The notes under the pieces are model-generated. The model worked only from the letters and a program-made list of their open reading frames with translations, was not told the origin of the DNA and did no database searches. From JBDHWI01 sp964590135 (GTDB taxonomy: Bacteria > Chloroflexota > Anaerolineae > J036 > Brachytrichaceae), in contig CAZPVX010000009.1 in assembly GCA_964590135.1 (NCBI GenBank), positions 76,828-140,827 on the forward strand: a stretch of 64,000 nucleotides of DNA. Reading direction: 5' to 3'. How positions within the stretch are numbered: the stretch's first letter is position 1; every line of letters begins with the position of its first letter. Shown piece by piece: positions 33,490 through 42,816 of this stretch. A program made the translations under genes and the position numbers.

Positions 33490-33714
33490 ATGTTGCGCAT
33501 TCTCAAAAAAGCAGCCATCGCAGTCGTGGCAGCCCTCTTCTTCGTCGTCACCACTGTGATGGGATGGATCGCCGGATTCATCGGCGCGTTCTTTCGAACA
33601 CAAATCCCTGCACAGGATGACCCGGCTGCCGCGTCTCAGAGCGCATCCTCCACGACACCCGCAGCGCCGGCGCCTGATTCCGCCAAACGCCTCCCCTCCC
33701 AGGGAACTCGGTGA
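33490..33714 (+). CDS. Small single-pass membrane protein, unknown
   Basis: A 74-residue peptide: short basic N terminus (MLRILKKA), a hydrophobic helix of about 25 residues with Gly and Trp (TTVMGWIAGFIGAFF), then a Pro/Ala/Ser-rich tail. It is either a signal-anchored small protein or a membrane peptide. It lies alone between divergent and convergent operons, with a TATAAT upstream but no ribosome-binding site. I do not recognise a family. Confidence 0.5.
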   Translation: MLRILKKAAIAVVAALFFVVTTVMGWIAGFIGAFFRTQIPAQDDPAAASQSASSTTPAAPAPDSAKRLPSQGTR

Positions 33715-33779
33715 ATCGCTTATAGCGCTGAATCAATGGCTTTTTGCGAGCAACCAGAGCGACCTTTCTCACCCATTTC

Positions 33780-34508
33780 CTATGTGCGCACATAGCCGTA
33801 GCTGACAAGCTTCATCGATTGATCTTGTATCAACCCGATGCCTGGAGCATAGGTTTTTTGCTCCACGGCCGGATCGATGGCGGATGACTCGCGCGTGATC
33901 AGAACATCGTTGAATTTGCCTGCCGGCGTTGAGAATGACCCTTTGATGTTCAGCACTTCTGCGCGATCCATCGCGACGCCAGGCGCAAGTTCCTGGTAAT
34001 ACTTCATCCCCACACTCGGTCTGCCGGGCATGATCATCCCCGGCTTGTTGCCGTTTTGATATGCCAGCCAGGCGCCGGCGTGGCCAGTCACCCTGCCATC
34101 CTTGTAAAAATCGACTTCCTCGCCGAAATAGAAAGCATCGCCAGTCGCCTCATCGATGGCGTAGAAATTGCGCGCCACCTCGTATAACGCGCCATTCTTC
34201 TCTTCGCGCTCTTCAACGACACGCGTGGTAATGCCATTGAACACCCGCGTTTCATCCAGCACGGCAATCACCAGTCTGGCATTGCCGGATGCCAGGGTGA
34301 TCTGAAAGCCGGGTTTGAGGATGAAGTAGCGGGACTCGCCTGTGGGCGACAGCCGCCGGCCAGCCAGGTTGAACTCAGTTTGCCAGCCGGCAGCAGATGC
34401 AGACACGCCTGGCGGCGGCGCTGCGCAGCCGAGCAACGCCATACACAACGCCGCGCACAACGCAATACGAATCCGCCGGCCAAGCAGGGATGCAGGGATG
34501 CGCAACAT
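33780..34508 (-). CDS. Lipoprotein, paralogue of the upstream lipoprotein
   Basis: A 242-residue lipoprotein with lipobox LLGC (Cys about 23). The mature part is beta-rich with the pattern YFILKPGFQITL, then EVARNFYAIDEATGDAFYFGEEVDF, a DGRVTGHAGAWLAY segment and PGVAMDRAEVL. The protein at 34534-35574 has the same order of elements, so the two are diverged paralogues. GGAGG lies seven bases before the ATG at 34508, while the ATG at 34514 is too close to it. It is the last gene of the metal-efflux operon. The function is unknown; a periplasm-side or cell-wall-side partner of the pumps is possible. Confidence 0.75.
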   Translation of the reverse strand: MLRIPASLLGRRIRIALCAALCMALLGCAAPPPGVSASAAGWQTEFNLAGRRLSPTGESRYFILKPGFQITLASGNARLVIAVLDETRVFNGITTRVVEEREEKNGALYEVARNFYAIDEATGDAFYFGEEVDFYKDGRVTGHAGAWLAYQNGNKPGMIMPGRPSVGMKYYQELAPGVAMDRAEVLNIKGSFSTPAGKFNDVLITRESSAIDPAVEQKTYAPGIGLIQDQSMKLVSYGYVRT

Positions 34509-34533
34509 GGTCATGCCTCCAAGTCTGCGCCAG

Positions 34534-35574
34534 CTATTTCGCCGACGGCAAGGGCTCCAGCGCCGGCGTGTTGGCATAGACTTCCTTGCTGTTCTCGTAC
34601 GCACTCTTCTCCAGCGCAAGCGCCTTGGCGCGCACGTCTGCCATCTGCTCGTCGTCCAGCTTGTCCAGCCGTGTCAACTCCAGCGTCTCCTTGGTTTTCT
34701 CGCCGCTGCCGCGAAAGGCCACCCGCACATTGCCGACATTGCGCGCATAGTATTTCAATTGCTGCGCGTCTGGCTCGGCCTGGCTGGTTTCTGCAATCAC
34801 CAGCACATCGTTGTAGCAATCCACCAGCACGCATGTGCTTTGGCCAACCATGTCCACTTGCCCGCGGTCGGTCCAGTTGACTGCCGGCCCCCAGCCTTGC
34901 GCATAGCTGGGCGTCCCGAGTTTGGGATCACTCTTCATCATGATGCCGGCCTGCGCGTCCTGAAAGCCATGGATCCAGGCCGGCGCTTCGATCAGTTTGC
35001 CCTCCTCATACACTTCAGGATATTCGCCCATGCGCCAGACGTTGCCGTCCGTGTCCTGCGCATAGAAGGCAAGCTCGGCCTCGGCCAGCACATCCTCGGA
35101 GTAATCCAGATCCCATGTCGCCAGCGCGCGCACGCCACCGATCATCTTGGTCAAGTCAGTCACATGAATCTCGATCCGATGCGGCACCAGCGCGCCATCA
35201 TCTCGCACGGTGCTGCCCTCGTAGACGAAGCGCATGCCAGGCACCAGCGGCATCCATGGGTTGTTGATGTCGGTGGAGTCGGCGAATTTGCTCGCGTCGA
35301 AGGGTTCCAATTGCGGTTGTGCGACGGTCGCTTCAGCGACGGCCGTTGCCTCTGCCGGCATGGTGGGTTCTTGCGTCGGCGCCTGCTCCGGCGCCTCGGT
35401 TGGTTCCATGGTTGGCGTGGCAGTTGGGGCCACAGGCTGCGTGGCAGTCGGCGCAGGCGCCTGCGTCGGTTGCGGCGCGATGGTGGGCGCTGGCGTGGGT
35501 GTGTCTCCGCAGGCTGTCAAAATCACCAGAAGCGCTACTGCGCCGGCTGCGCATTGGACTCGATACGGTTTCAT
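34534..35574 (-). CDS. Lipoprotein with Pro/Thr linker, paralogue of the downstream lipoprotein
   Basis: A 346-residue lipoprotein: lipobox LTAC (Cys about 22), a 65-residue Pro/Thr/Ala/Glu linker, then the globular domain beginning NPWMPLVPGMRFVYEG. LAFYAQDTDGNVWRMGEYPE and IHGFQDAQAGIMM follow, and the C terminus is charged and helical. AGGAGA precedes the ATG at 35574. The linker would carry the domain through the cell wall. The gene follows the first RND pump with an 84-base gap. No family name is known to me with certainty. Confidence 0.8.
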   Translation of the reverse strand: MKPYRVQCAAGAVALLVILTACGDTPTPAPTIAPQPTQAPAPTATQPVAPTATPTMEPTEAPEQAPTQEPTMPAEATAVAEATVAQPQLEPFDASKFADSTDINNPWMPLVPGMRFVYEGSTVRDDGALVPHRIEIHVTDLTKMIGGVRALATWDLDYSEDVLAEAELAFYAQDTDGNVWRMGEYPEVYEEGKLIEAPAWIHGFQDAQAGIMMKSDPKLGTPSYAQGWGPAVNWTDRGQVDMVGQSTCVLVDCYNDVLVIAETSQAEPDAQQLKYYARNVGNVRVAFRGSGEKTKETLELTRLDKLDDEQMADVRAKALALEKSAYENSKEVYANTPALEPLPSAK

Positions 35575-35658
35575 GTTTCTTTTCTCCTGGTAGAACACCT
35601 GTGGCGCGCGATGCAGGGGGAGAGGATTTCCACATCGCGCGTCGCAGGTTGCCAATGG

Positions 35659-38600
35659 TCACAAGCCCGCAAGCGCCGGCGCTGCAGGCGCAACATTCGT
35701 GCCGCCCTTGCCAAAGCGCAGATACAGCGTCGGCACCACAAACAGATTGAGCAGGGTTGATGTCACCAGGCCTCCCAGAATGACGATTGCCATCGGATGC
35801 TCGATCTCATGGCCTGGGATGTTGCCGGCCAGCACCAGCGGCACCAGCGCCAAACCGGTCGTCAGGGCGGTCATCATGATCGGCGCAATGCGTTCCTTCG
35901 CGCCGCGCATCACCAACTCCGGCCCAAATGTCATGTCCTCGTCTGTTTCGAGGTGCTGGAAATGGCTGATCATCATGATGCCGTTGCGGGTGGCAATGCC
36001 AAGGATGGTCAGAAAGCCCACCAATGAGCCGAGCGAGATCACGCCGCCGCTAAAGATCAACGCGGCGAACACGCCGCCCACCAGCGCCCACGGCAGCGTG
36101 AAGAAGGTCAGGATGGCCAGCCGCCAGTTCCCGAACGACGCCTGCAGCAGGAAGAAGATGGCAACCACAGCTGCCGCGCCGGCCAGCAGCAGATTTCGTT
36201 GTGCTGCCTGGCGCTCCGCGTATTCCCCCATCACCGCCGCGTGGTAGCCAAGCGGGAAGTTGACCGTCTTCAACGCGGCTTCCACATCACGCGACACGGA
36301 ACCCAGATCGCGCCCGCGCACATTGGCCGAGACGTCAATCTTGCGCGAGTCGCCCTCGCGCTCGACGACATTTGGCGCCGGCTTGATGCTGATGTCAGCC
36401 ACGTCGGCCAGCCGAATCTTGCTGCCCTTCGGCGTGTCGATCAGCAACTCGCTCACGCTCAACACGTTGCTGCGGGTGGCCGGCGTGCTCCACACGTTTA
36501 CATCGTAGGCTTTGCCGTCGAGGAAGAAGTCGCCGACCTCCTCGCCAGCCATCAACACCGACGCAGCACGCCGCACATCGCCGGGCTTCACACCATATTG
36601 CTGCGCCCGTCTCAGGTCTACCCGAACTTCGAGCTGCGGGATTTCAACGTGCAGTTCCTTCTTCAAATCGGCGATGCCCGGTATGTTTTCCAGCGCCAGC
36701 CGCACCTTCTCCTGCTCGTCCCGCAACACTTTCAGGTCAGGCCCATAGATGCGCACGACGATGGTGTCGCTCGAGCCAGTCAGCACCTCGCGAATTCTCT
36801 CTTTTAGATACGTTTGCACATCGCGCACCAGTCCTGGATAGCCATCCACCGTCGACTGGATCTTCTTCAGCGTGGCGTCATAGTCGACCGCCGGATCGAC
36901 GCTGATCCAGTTTTCGGTGAAGTAAATGCCGACCGGTTCGTCAGAAGCCAGCGCCTGGCCGATGTGCGAGCCGCAGTTGCGCACGCCCTCGATGGACATC
37001 AACTCATTGCATGCCGCCTGAGTCATGCGATACATCTCAGGATGCGAGGTGCCCGGCTTGGTCAGCCAGTGCATCAGGAAGTCGCGCTCCTTGAAGCTGG
37101 GCAGCAGTTCGCTGCCCAAAAGCGGCACCGTGGTGAGACCCGCAATCATCAAGACCGTCACTGCGCTAAAAACCAGGCGGTGCCGGCGCAGCGTGGGCGT
37201 CAGCAGCCGCTCATAGGCGTTGTGCAGCCACGGGATGATGGGTGATTGGCGATGCTCAATCGGCGCATTGCGCAGCAGAATGTAGACCAGCGCCGGCGTG
37301 ACTGTGAGCGCGATAAATGGCGACACCAGGCCGGCCACCACATACGCGCTTGCCAGCGGCTGAAAGAATGCGCCCGAAAGCCCCTGCAGGAAGAACACCG
37401 GCAGCAGCGCCGAGATTTCGATCAGCGAGGCATAGATGATTGCGCCGCGCACCTCAAGCGACGATTCCAGCACGATCAATTCGGTCGATTTGGCGCTGCC
37501 GGCCTTGCGCAGTTCGCGCAGGCGCCGCACGATGTTCTCCACATCGACAATGGCATCGTCCACCACAGCGCCGATGGCAAGCGCCAGGCCGGCCAGCGTC
37601 ATCACGTTGATCGTCACGCCGCGCAAGTTCAGCACCAGCAGCGACGCCATGAGCGACAATGGGATGATGGTGGCGCTGATGAGCGCCACGCGCCACTCAA
37701 ACAAGAACAGGAAGAGGACGATGATGACCAGCAGCGCGCCGATCAACAGCGACTCGCGCAGGTTGTCGATGGACGATTCGATGAAGGTCGCTGGCCGGAA
37801 GATGGTCGTGTCAATCTCGACGCCGGGCAGGCCGGGTTTCATCTCTGCAATCGCCTCTTCGACGCCACGCGTCACATCCAGCGTGTTCGCCCACGGCAGC
37901 TTCTCGACAATCATCATCAGACCAGGCCCGCCGTTGATGACGGCATCGCCCACCATCGGCCACGTGTCCCACACCACGTCTGCAACATCACCAAGCCGCA
38001 GATGCGAGCCATCGCTGTTCTTTTTGTTGGGAATTGGCACCAGCGCCATCTTCTCCGGCGTCACGATCGGCAGGACCGAACGAACTGAGAGACGCTGGTT
38101 GGGCGTATCCAAAAATCCCCCCGTGCCGATGACTGCGCCGTTTGAGAAGAACAGCAGGCCGGCATCAAGCGCGTCGGAGGTGGTCTGCATCACTTCATCG
38201 AGCGAGACGTTATGCGCACGCATTCGCTCAGGGTCCGCCTGCACCTGCGGCATCTTGATGCGCTCACCCCAGATCGGCGCATTCGCCACGCCTGGCACAT
38301 CGAGCAGGCGCGCGCGAATCTTCCAGTATGCAATCATCGAAAGGTCTGTCAGCGCAATGCTCTTCGATGACACGCCAATCTTCATGACGCGGCTGGTGGA
38401 TGACAGCGGTTGAATCATGATGGGCGGCGCCGCCCAGGTGGGCAGCGTTGGCAGCACGGTCGCCACGCGCTCATTGACCAATTGCCGCGCGCGCACCAAA
38501 TCCGTCCCGGGCTTGAAGATCAGGACAATGTCCGACAGATCCGGCACGGACTTCGAGCGCATGATGTCCAACCCTGGCACACCGTTCAGCGCCTGTTCAA

Positions 38601-38805
38601 GCGGGATGGTCACGAGTTGCTCCACCGCTGCAGCAGACAGGCCGAGGCACGGCGTCTGAATCTCCACTTTGGGTGGCGCAAACTCCGGAAAGACATCCAC
38701 CGACTGGTTTTGCAGCCGGACGAAGCCGAGAATCATGGCCGCCACGGCGGTAAAAACGACCACGTAGCGAAATCGCAGGCTTGTTCCAACAATCCAACGC
38801 AACAT
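35659..38805 (-). CDS. HME-type RND efflux pump (CusA/CzcA family), first copy
   Basis: A 1048-residue pump with twelve transmembrane helices in two halves and two large external loops. Diagnostic segments are VDVFPEFAPPKVEIQT near residue 35, the TM4 motif LALAIGAVVDDAIVDVENIVRR with the proton-relay acidic residues near 395-405, FKERDFLMHWLTKPGTSHPE, and a C-terminal GEYAERQAAQ followed by TM8-12. HME pumps export Cu/Ag or Zn/Co/Ni/Cd. AAGGAGG lies before the ATG at 38805. The metal cannot be assigned from motifs alone. Genes for an outer-membrane channel are absent. Confidence 0.92.
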   Translation of the reverse strand: MLRWIVGTSLRFRYVVVFTAVAAMILGFVRLQNQSVDVFPEFAPPKVEIQTPCLGLSAAAVEQLVTIPLEQALNGVPGLDIMRSKSVPDLSDIVLIFKPGTDLVRARQLVNERVATVLPTLPTWAAPPIMIQPLSSTSRVMKIGVSSKSIALTDLSMIAYWKIRARLLDVPGVANAPIWGERIKMPQVQADPERMRAHNVSLDEVMQTTSDALDAGLLFFSNGAVIGTGGFLDTPNQRLSVRSVLPIVTPEKMALVPIPNKKNSDGSHLRLGDVADVVWDTWPMVGDAVINGGPGLMMIVEKLPWANTLDVTRGVEEAIAEMKPGLPGVEIDTTIFRPATFIESSIDNLRESLLIGALLVIIVLFLFLFEWRVALISATIIPLSLMASLLVLNLRGVTINVMTLAGLALAIGAVVDDAIVDVENIVRRLRELRKAGSAKSTELIVLESSLEVRGAIIYASLIEISALLPVFFLQGLSGAFFQPLASAYVVAGLVSPFIALTVTPALVYILLRNAPIEHRQSPIIPWLHNAYERLLTPTLRRHRLVFSAVTVLMIAGLTTVPLLGSELLPSFKERDFLMHWLTKPGTSHPEMYRMTQAACNELMSIEGVRNCGSHIGQALASDEPVGIYFTENWISVDPAVDYDATLKKIQSTVDGYPGLVRDVQTYLKERIREVLTGSSDTIVVRIYGPDLKVLRDEQEKVRLALENIPGIADLKKELHVEIPQLEVRVDLRRAQQYGVKPGDVRRAASVLMAGEEVGDFFLDGKAYDVNVWSTPATRSNVLSVSELLIDTPKGSKIRLADVADISIKPAPNVVEREGDSRKIDVSANVRGRDLGSVSRDVEAALKTVNFPLGYHAAVMGEYAERQAAQRNLLLAGAAAVVAIFFLLQASFGNWRLAILTFFTLPWALVGGVFAALIFSGGVISLGSLVGFLTILGIATRNGIMMISHFQHLETDEDMTFGPELVMRGAKERIAPIMMTALTTGLALVPLVLAGNIPGHEIEHPMAIVILGGLVTSTLLNLFVVPTLYLRFGKGGTNVAPAAPALAGL

Positions 38806-38833
38806 GAGGAGCCTCCTTGCGTGGTTTTCGGCG

Positions 38834-39583
38834 TCACTTGCCCACGCCGGTTTCCGCGCCGTACAGCTCGGCGACGCCATTGATCACAATCTGGGTGCCG
38901 GCTGCCGGCCCTTCCGTCAGATACACGGTCTGGTCGACGATGTAATCGATCGTGACCGGCGCGCGCACAAAGACGAGCGGTTCGGAACTCATGTAGACCC
39001 AGGTTTCACCCTTGACGTCGTAGATGATGGCGGAATAGGGAATCGACTTGCGCGCTTTGCTGTCGCTCTTCAGGGTAAGTTCAACCAGCATCCGCTGCCC
39101 GGGCTGAAGAGCATGGTCTTTGCCGCGCACTGCGTAATACACCACCTTGGCGCCGCCGGCTTCCTCCTCATCCCCCATATCGTCTGCCTCAACCTCTGCC
39201 TCCACACCGTCATCGTCATCGCTGCCATCAATCGGCAGCACGCGAATTGGCTGGCTGTTGTCGATCCGGCTGAGGTCGCCATCGGTCATGTTCACGCGCA
39301 CCCACAGACTCCCATTCGCCGGCGCGGAGCCCATCGTCGCCACAACCTCGCCGCCCACCCTGCGCTTGCGGGTCACCTGTTCCTCCAGCATTGCCGTAGT
39401 CTGGATATCCAGCCTCGTCTTTGCTTTTTCAGTCAGGGTCACTTTCTTCAGCTTCGACCCTTCAATCGGATCGACGTGCGATGGCTTCTCTGCTGCTGCA
39501 GCCGGTGGTTTGGCAGCGCAGCCAGCCAGCTGGAGACCAGCAACCATCAACAGCGCGGCCATCCAATATTGATGCTTCGCCAT
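38834..39583 (-). CDS. Reduced RND adaptor-like lipoprotein
   Basis: A 249-residue lipoprotein (LAGCAAK, Cys about 22) lying between the two RND pump genes. The N-terminal part (TLTEKAKTRLDIQTTAM) and the C-terminal part (IPYSAIIYDVKGETWVYM, then VVINGVAELYG-like ending) match the membrane-proximal and beta-barrel domains of CusB/CzcB adaptors. The long alpha-hairpin and lipoyl domains that bridge to an outer-membrane channel are missing; only about 100 residues separate the ends. An acidic insert (DDDDGVEAEVEADD and following) sits in the middle. AGGAGG precedes the ATG. Confidence 0.78.
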   Translation of the reverse strand: MAKHQYWMAALLMVAGLQLAGCAAKPPAAAAEKPSHVDPIEGSKLKKVTLTEKAKTRLDIQTTAMLEEQVTRKRRVGGEVVATMGSAPANGSLWVRVNMTDGDLSRIDNSQPIRVLPIDGSDDDDGVEAEVEADDMGDEEEAGGAKVVYYAVRGKDHALQPGQRMLVELTLKSDSKARKSIPYSAIIYDVKGETWVYMSSEPLVFVRAPVTIDYIVDQTVYLTEGPAAGTQIVINGVAELYGAETGVGK

Positions 39584-39654
39584 GGCATTCCTCCTGTGTT
39601 CGTTGCGCCGCCGGCCAGATCACGTGTGCTGATCTGGCCGGCGGCAGGTCTGGT

Positions 39655-42600
39655 TTACTTGGCTGGGACAGTGGGCAAGGGCGCCACTGCAAACTCTTCG
39701 CTTGTGCCGGCGACGCGGCAAAACCTCAAATACAGCGCCGGCACGATGCACAGATTGAGCAGGGTCGAGGTGACCAAACCACCCATCGTCACAATCGCCA
39801 GGGTGTGCAAGATCTCCTGCCCCGCCACATTGCCGCGCAACACAAACGGCAGCAGCAGCGCGGCGATCACCAGCGCAGTGGTCACGATGCGCACGACCAT
39901 CTCGCGCGACCCGCGCATCACCAGCGCCAGGCCAAACGGCTCGCCCTCAACTCGGCGCAATTCCTGCAATCGAACAATCAACATGACACAGTTGCGCAAC
40001 GCCACCGTAAGGACAAGCAGCAAGCCTGCCATCACACCCAGCGATGCGAGTCCCGCGCCGGCTGCGAGCGCCGCCAACAGCCCGCCCACCAGCGCCAGCG
40101 GCAGGCTCAGAAACGCCACCGTTGCAGTGCGCCAACTGCCGAAGGCTGCCTGCAACAACAGAAAAGCTCCAATCAGGGAGATGGCGATGGCGAGGAAGAC
40201 CCGCTGCTGCATCGCCTGCTGCTCAGACAGATGGCCCAGCACCGAGGCATGGTATTCCAGGGGGAATTGGACGCCTTTGATCGCGCGCTCAATGTCGCTG
40301 GCGATGGCGCCGGCATCGCGCCCTTGCGGGGTGAAAGTGATGTCGATGTAGGGCGAGATGCTCTCGCGCCGAATCACGTTCGGGCTGGACGCAACGCGCA
40401 CGTTGGCCACGTCTTCCAGTCGCACATGACCGCCGAAGGGGGTATCGATCAGCAATTCGCGAATATTGGTGATGTTCTGGCGCGCCTCTGGGATGCTCCA
40501 TACCACCACATCGAACACCTTCTGATCTTCAAACAGGCTGCCCACCTGCAAGCCCGAGAACATGATTGCCGCCGCGCGCCGCACATCGCCTGGCTTGATC
40601 CCAAAGCGTTCAGCTTTGGCAAGATCGACTTCGATCTCGACCGTCGGCTCTTCCGCCGGCAGGTCGAGTTGGGCATTGGCGACGCCACTGATGCCGGCGA
40701 CGATCTGGCGCATCTTCTCCGCTTCTGCTTTCAAGACATCCAGGTTCTCGCCAAACACACGCACCGCCATGCCCTGGTCTGTTCGGGTGTTGATGGGCTT
40801 GCTGCGATCCTGGAAGTAAGTCAGCACATCGGCCTGAACGCCCGGGTATCCGCCAGCGATCCCACGAATCGCAGCGAGAGTTTCCTCGTAGTGGGCAGCC
40901 GGGTCGATGCTGACCCAGATCTGCGCCGAATTGATGCCGACGACCTGATCGCCGAACACGGCGCGGCCCATGTGAGCGCCGACATTTCGCACGCCTGCCA
41001 ATGCGCGCAACTCATTGCTGGCCTGATCGGCAATGCTCAGCATCGCCGGGTGCGATGTGCCGGGCGGGGCAGACAGGCTGATCAGCACTTCCGGCTCCTT
41101 GAAGGTCGGCAGCAGCGTCTGGAGTTGCGATTGCTGAGACAGCAATGGCAAGGACAGCAGGCCGGCGACAACCAGCACGCCGATGAGCGCATAGATCAGG
41201 CGCAACCGGCTGACGCCGGGCAACATGATCCGCCCGTACAGCTGCTGCAAACCGCGCGCCAGGAGTGGCTCGCCACGACCTGGCAGCGCGCCGAATGCGC
41301 CAGAGTGCAGAATCAGGCTGAGACCGGGCGTCAGCAGCAGAGCTGCCGCCATCGAGGCGATGACGGCGATGATGTATGACATCGCTAACGGCTGGAAGAA
41401 CGCGCCGGAAATGCCGTCGAAGAAGAAAACCGGCACGATGATCAGCAGCACGATCAGCGCGGCAAACAGCATGCTGCCGCGCATTTCACTGGCCGCGCCC
41501 AGCACCATGTTGAAGGTGGATTGTGTCGAGCCTTCCTTGCGCAGCCGGCGGATGCGCTGCGCGATGTGCTCTGTATCGACGACTGCATCATCGATGACAA
41601 CGCCAAGCGCAATGGCCAGGCCGGCCAGCACGATCACGTTGAGCGTCGCGCCGCGCAGGTTCAACACGATCAGCGCAGCCAGCATCGCAACCGGCACAGC
41701 CAGCATGACAACCAGTGCCGAGCGCCAATTCAAGAAAGCGAGCAGCACCAGTGTCGCCAGCACCGCGCCGATCAGCAGCGAGGTGCTGACGTTGCTCATA
41801 CTGTTCTCGATGTAGGAAGCCGGGCGGAAGATGGCCGTGTTGATGTCGATGCCGCCGAGGCCGGGTTTCATCTCATCGAGCGCCTGCTCAATACCGCGCG
41901 TCACTTCGAGTGTATTGGTGTTTGGCAACTTCTCCACGATCAGCAACAGGCCGGGGCCATCCGTGGAGCGGGCATCGCCGATCAGCGGTTGATGGTCTTC
42001 CACAACCTTCGCCACGTCGCTCAGGCGCAAGGTCGTGCCTTCCACCGCCACCTGTCCCAGCTCGGCCGCCGATGAAATCGGCGAGACGTGCCAGATGCCC
42101 AGACGCTGCTGAGGTGTGTCGATGAATCCGCCCGTGCCAGGCGTCGAAGCTTCCAGAAAGCTCAGTGACGACACCCACAGCGCATTGCCAGTGGTTTCCA
42201 ACACCTGCTGAAGGGCAACATTGTTGGCACGCAAACGCTCCGGATCCACCTGCACCTGCAATTGGCGGTCGCGTTGACCCCAGATCGCCACATTGGAGAC
42301 GCCGGGCACGCCCATCAACTTGGGGCCGATCGTCCAGCGCGCCAAGACCGACATGTCGATCGGTGAAATGTCCTTGGAAGACAGACCGACGATGATGAAG
42401 CGGCTGGCTGACGAGAGTGGCTGCAACATGATCGGCGGCTTTGACACATGCGGCAATGCAACAGCCTGGGTCATCCGTTCAGACACCATCTGCCGCGCTT
42501 GCATGAGATCTGTGCCGGGTTCAAAGAACACCACGATCGATGACATGCCAGGCACAGATTGCGAACGAATCGTGTCCAGCCAGGCAACGCCGCTCAACAA

Positions 42601-42816
42601 ATCCTGCTCCATCGGCACAGTGATGAGTTGCTCCACCTCCTCGGCCGACAAACCAAGCGCTTCAGTCTGGATTTCGACGTAGGGTGGTGAGAACTCAGGC
42701 AACACGTCGACTGGCATTCGGCGAACCTGAATGTAGCCGAACGTGGTCAAGACCACGGCCAGAATGGCGAACAAAAATCGATACTGAAGACTCCACCGAA
42801 TGATCCCCTTGAGCAT
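39655..42816 (-). CDS. HME-type RND efflux pump (CusA/CzcA family), second copy
   Basis: A 1053-residue pump, clearly related to the one at 35659 but diverged. VDVLPEFSPPYVEIQTEALG lies near residue 37, the TM4 motif LAIALGVVIDDAVVDTEHIAQR near 395, then FKEPEVLISLSAPPGTSHP. It is the first gene of the efflux operon, with GGAGG nine bases before the ATG at 42816. Two unequal HME subunits may form a heterotrimer or act on different metals. The operon is divergent from an OmpR/histidine-kinase pair, which probably controls it. Confidence 0.92.
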   Translation of the reverse strand: MLKGIIRWSLQYRFLFAILAVVLTTFGYIQVRRMPVDVLPEFSPPYVEIQTEALGLSAEEVEQLITVPMEQDLLSGVAWLDTIRSQSVPGMSSIVVFFEPGTDLMQARQMVSERMTQAVALPHVSKPPIMLQPLSSASRFIIVGLSSKDISPIDMSVLARWTIGPKLMGVPGVSNVAIWGQRDRQLQVQVDPERLRANNVALQQVLETTGNALWVSSLSFLEASTPGTGGFIDTPQQRLGIWHVSPISSAAELGQVAVEGTTLRLSDVAKVVEDHQPLIGDARSTDGPGLLLIVEKLPNTNTLEVTRGIEQALDEMKPGLGGIDINTAIFRPASYIENSMSNVSTSLLIGAVLATLVLLAFLNWRSALVVMLAVPVAMLAALIVLNLRGATLNVIVLAGLAIALGVVIDDAVVDTEHIAQRIRRLRKEGSTQSTFNMVLGAASEMRGSMLFAALIVLLIIVPVFFFDGISGAFFQPLAMSYIIAVIASMAAALLLTPGLSLILHSGAFGALPGRGEPLLARGLQQLYGRIMLPGVSRLRLIYALIGVLVVAGLLSLPLLSQQSQLQTLLPTFKEPEVLISLSAPPGTSHPAMLSIADQASNELRALAGVRNVGAHMGRAVFGDQVVGINSAQIWVSIDPAAHYEETLAAIRGIAGGYPGVQADVLTYFQDRSKPINTRTDQGMAVRVFGENLDVLKAEAEKMRQIVAGISGVANAQLDLPAEEPTVEIEVDLAKAERFGIKPGDVRRAAAIMFSGLQVGSLFEDQKVFDVVVWSIPEARQNITNIRELLIDTPFGGHVRLEDVANVRVASSPNVIRRESISPYIDITFTPQGRDAGAIASDIERAIKGVQFPLEYHASVLGHLSEQQAMQQRVFLAIAISLIGAFLLLQAAFGSWRTATVAFLSLPLALVGGLLAALAAGAGLASLGVMAGLLLVLTVALRNCVMLIVRLQELRRVEGEPFGLALVMRGSREMVVRIVTTALVIAALLLPFVLRGNVAGQEILHTLAIVTMGGLVTSTLLNLCIVPALYLRFCRVAGTSEEFAVAPLPTVPAK

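Noticed and set aside
34342..41379. Very long open frames on the plus strand opposite the RND and lipoprotein genes (up to about 650 codons)
   Set aside because: They are antisense to well-supported genes, have His/Arg/Gln-rich composition typical of shadow frames in GC-rich DNA, and show no family motifs.
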